Assembly (NCBI GenBank): GCA_964580465.1
Contig: CAZOKJ010000007.1
Location: 24,992 to 88,991 of the forward strand
Source of the DNA: Taishania sp964580465
GTDB taxonomy: Bacteria > Bacteroidota > Bacteroidia > Flavobacteriales_D > Crocinitomicaceae
Length of the DNA: 64,000 nucleotides
Direction of reading: 5' to 3'
The translations under genes and the position numbers were made by a program. This document shows, piece by piece, positions 61,819 through 64,000 of this stretch; within the stretch, counting starts at the first letter, position 1; each line of letters opens with the position of its first letter. The notes below the pieces were generated by a model. It made no database searches, was not told the origin of the DNA, and saw only the letters and a list, made by a program, of their open reading frames with translations.

Positions 61819-64000
61819 ATGGTTAACAATTTATATTCGCTGCTTATTTTCTTACTCTTTCTTATTCCAATTTCTTTTGGGCAACGAAAATTGAGTGGAA
61901 TTGTAACGGATGAAAATAATTTGCCAATCCCTTCTGCAAAAGTTTTTGTCAAAAATGATGCTTCTTTAAGAACTGTCTGTAATACAAATGGTTATTATGA
62001 AATGTTCCTCGATCCAGGAGAGTATTTCTTGGTAGTTCAAGCAATAGGTTATCAAAATAGGGAGGTTTATGTCGCTATGACCGATGCTCCACAGCAAAAA
62101 GATGTGTTTTTACTTCCTTTAAGTATCAAAGAAACGGGTGAAATTGAAGTTATTGCCAAAAAGACAAACCCAGGCCGTGATATCATTCTAAAAGTTGTTG
62201 AAAAACGGGATCAAATCAATCCTTGGATGTTTCCGCATTCTTGTGAGGTGTATATAAAGTCGGTAGAACATATCGATGATTCGCAATCGAAATCTAAAAA
62301 AAAGCAACAAGCTGTCGTAAAAGAAGATATTGAAGATCCGTTTGCTGAAAATCGAAAGGAAGATGAGAAGTTTGCTAATAGCATGAATTTTTTAGAAGTG
62401 CAATTAACACGCCAATTTGAACCTGTCAATAAAGTAAAAGAAATCCGAAATGCGTATGATCTAAGAGGGAAAGCGGATAACATGTATTACACAACTACTG
62501 TCAAATCAAATTTCAATTTCTTTCAAAATTTACTTCATCTTAATGACTTGCACCAAACACCTGTGAGTTCGCCGATTTCTATTCCTGGTATCATGAGCTA
62601 CAAATATCGCTTAGTAGAACAATACGAAGAAAATGATCGGAAGATACATAAAATAAAAATTACTCCAAGGAACACGGCTACCACAACGCTTGATGGTTAT
62701 ATATGGGTTGTTGATTCTACATGGTTGATTCAAAAGTTGGAATTTACAATGAACAAAGGGAATTTGATTATCTATGATCACTTTACAATTCAACAAGAGT
62801 TTGAACATCCTGGAGATACACTGTGTGTGCTGAAAAATCAGGTGCTAAACTATGGTGTTACCTACAATAAAATCAGAACGCAATTGGAAAATTATGCGTC
62901 TTTTTATGCGTATGATTTTGATGTGAATTTCTCAAAAAAACATTTTAAAAACGAGTTGTCTGTCACTAATCAACAAGCTTATGAACGGGATAGTTCTTAT
63001 TGGAAAGAAAACAGAAAAACTGAACTAACAATGGAAGAATTGCGCTATATTATTGTTCAAGATAGTATTCGTGATTATCAAAATAGGGCAGAGTATTTGG
63101 ATTCTGTAGATAGGGAATTTAACAAAATAACGGCTCTAAAGGTGTTATGGTTTGGAATAGACCATCGAAATCGAGCTAAAAAAACACAATTTACATTTAG
63201 TTCTTTGGCTACAATGTCGCGACCAATCTATATTGCTGGACCTCGCATTGCTCCTAATATTTTTTTCTTTAAAAAATGGAAGGATGAACGCTCGATTGAT
63301 TCTTATACAGAAGCTTCAGTTGGATTTTTAAATGGAGATGTGAAAGGAAATACTTGGTGGAGGTATCGCTACAATCCTTTTCATTTTGGAACTATAGCTG
63401 CTGAGTTTGAACATGATTTTGGAGTCGTTACATGGAATGATGCGATTACGGAAGTGTATAAGCGTGAAAACTTTTATGAAAAAACTGGTTTAACAATCAT
63501 ACATGACTATGAGTTGGTGAATGGTTTGAGCCTAAATACAGAGTTTTCATTTGCTGAACGCAGAAGTATTCATCATTACAAATTTCTAAAAGGTTTAGAT
63601 AAATACTTGCCCAATAATGAAGCAAAGACTTTTCAATCATACCAAGCTTCTATTGTGACAGCTACTCTGTCCTATACTCCAGGTCAAAAATACATGCGTG
63701 AACCTTATCGAAAAGTCGTTCTAGGATCTAAATGGCCCACTTTTTATGCTTATTATGAACGCGGTGTGCCAAAATTATTTGGTAGCGATGTGGATCATGA
63801 ATACTTGCGCTTAGGAATTCAACAAACCTTTAAGTTAGGACTTATAGGCACAACAAGTTATCACATTCATTCTGGTAAGTTTTTGGGCACTAAAGCACTG
63901 CACGATGCCGATTACAAGTATTTTAGAAGGAGTGAGCCCATTTGGTTTTCCAATCCACTCAATTCTTTTCAAGGACTTGATACAAGCTTGCCTACTACCA
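61819..64000 (+). CDS. DUF5686 outer-membrane protein with carboxypeptidase-regulatory-like domain (partial)
   Basis: The ATG at 61819 opens a signal peptide (LLIFLLFLIPISFGQ). A carboxypeptidase-regulatory-like beta domain follows (RKLSGIVTDENNLPIPSAKV; NGYYEMFLDPGEYFLVVQ). The long DUF5686 body is seen as far as residue 727, where the window ends, with markers HKIKITPRNTATTTLDGYIWVVDSTWLIQKLEF and late barrel-like strands (EYLRLGIQQTFKLGL). The frame is open to the edge. DUF5686 proteins are large Bacteroidota outer-membrane proteins of unsettled role. Confidence 0.85.
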   Translation, partial: MVNNLYSLLIFLLFLIPISFGQRKLSGIVTDENNLPIPSAKVFVKNDASLRTVCNTNGYYEMFLDPGEYFLVVQAIGYQNREVYVAMTDAPQQKDVFLLPLSIKETGEIEVIAKKTNPGRDIILKVVEKRDQINPWMFPHSCEVYIKSVEHIDDSQSKSKKKQQAVVKEDIEDPFAENRKEDEKFANSMNFLEVQLTRQFEPVNKVKEIRNAYDLRGKADNMYYTTTVKSNFNFFQNLLHLNDLHQTPVSSPISIPGIMSYKYRLVEQYEENDRKIHKIKITPRNTATTTLDGYIWVVDSTWLIQKLEFTMNKGNLIIYDHFTIQQEFEHPGDTLCVLKNQVLNYGVTYNKIRTQLENYASFYAYDFDVNFSKKHFKNELSVTNQQAYERDSSYWKENRKTELTMEELRYIIVQDSIRDYQNRAEYLDSVDREFNKITALKVLWFGIDHRNRAKKTQFTFSSLATMSRPIYIAGPRIAPNIFFFKKWKDERSIDSYTEASVGFLNGDVKGNTWWRYRYNPFHFGTIAAEFEHDFGVVTWNDAITEVYKRENFYEKTGLTIIHDYELVNGLSLNTEFSFAERRSIHHYKFLKGLDKYLPNNEAKTFQSYQASIVTATLSYTPGQKYMREPYRKVVLGSKWPTFYAYYERGVPKLFGSDVDHEYLRLGIQQTFKLGLIGTTSYHIHSGKFLGTKALHDADYKYFRRSEPIWFSNPLNSFQGLDTSLPTT

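Noticed and set aside
1..64000. CRISPR array, defence island, prophage or secondary-metabolite cluster
   Set aside because: No spaced direct repeats of CRISPR size, no Cas, restriction, toxin-antitoxin, phage structural or NRPS/PKS genes were seen on either strand.

Overview
This window looks like a chromosome segment of an AT-rich Bacteroidota bacterium. It is most likely a member of the Flavobacteriales, perhaps near Crocinitomicaceae/Fluviicola, although the family-level placement is inference. The evidence is type IX secretion (T9SS) C-terminal sorting domains, a PorP/SprF-like protein, GWxTD, DUF3467, DUF1573, DUF4230 and DUF5686 families, many Cys-anchored lipoproteins, and promoters with the Bacteroidota -7 motif TAnnTTTG. 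Two runs of 100 N (18705-18804 and 61025-61124) show that this is a scaffolded draft assembly. I see no prophage, CRISPR array, insertion sequence, rRNA or tRNA. The only classical RNA gene is tmRNA.

Layout. 1-5.5 kb: the 5' part of a membrane glycosyltransferase, a secreted subtilase with an odd active site, and lepA. 5.6-11.9 kb: an RND efflux operon (adaptor, pump, outer-membrane factor) preceded by a small exported protein. 12.0-17.7 kb: a surface-polysaccharide group (glycosyltransferase-like protein, sugar aminotransferase, ABC-2 permease), running into an M20 amidohydrolase and two overlapping DUF4230 genes plus a lipoprotein. 17.7-21.5 kb: a T9SS-exported RCC1-type protein broken by the first gap, two DUF1573 proteins, ssrA (tmRNA) and a degenerate inverted repeat. 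21.5-29.2 kb: an MFS transporter, a beta-barrel protein, an RluB-type pseudouridine synthase, a winged-helix regulator, a His-rich polytopic membrane protein and an ADP-forming acyl-CoA synthetase with an FNR-like operator. 29.3-38.8 kb: cpsB-like phosphatase, rmlB, DUF3467, GWxTD protein, GT2, TatD, galE, aroQ and xerD. 38.9-44.4 kb: two M16 peptidases, a DUF4382-like lipoprotein and a DegT aminotransferase. 44.5-49.4 kb: a polytopic membrane protein, an SDR enzyme, a TPR/helix-turn-helix regulator, then two promoters that share a 12-bp tandem-repeat element. One of these drives a lipoprotein gene; the other drives an apparently non-coding transcript. 49.4-57.3 kb: transaldolase, two unrelated-type aconitases in tandem, and a thioredoxin-fold protein. 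57.4-60.1 kb: a three-gene operon of a lipoprotein, a PorP/SprF-like barrel and a lipoprotein hydrolase. 60.2-64 kb: a flavin reductase, the second gap, a T9SS-domain remnant, a small membrane protein and the start of a DUF5686 protein.

Most genes are ordinary housekeeping or cell-envelope functions. The parts most worth a second look are regulatory: the TTTGTCCCC-type arrays abutting two -33 elements at 48.5 and 49.2 kb, with a candidate small RNA behind the second; a CTCACT-type array abutting the promoter of the RCC1 protein; and a perfect TGAT-N4-ATCA palindrome placed at about -41.5 of the ADP-forming acyl-CoA synthetase gene.
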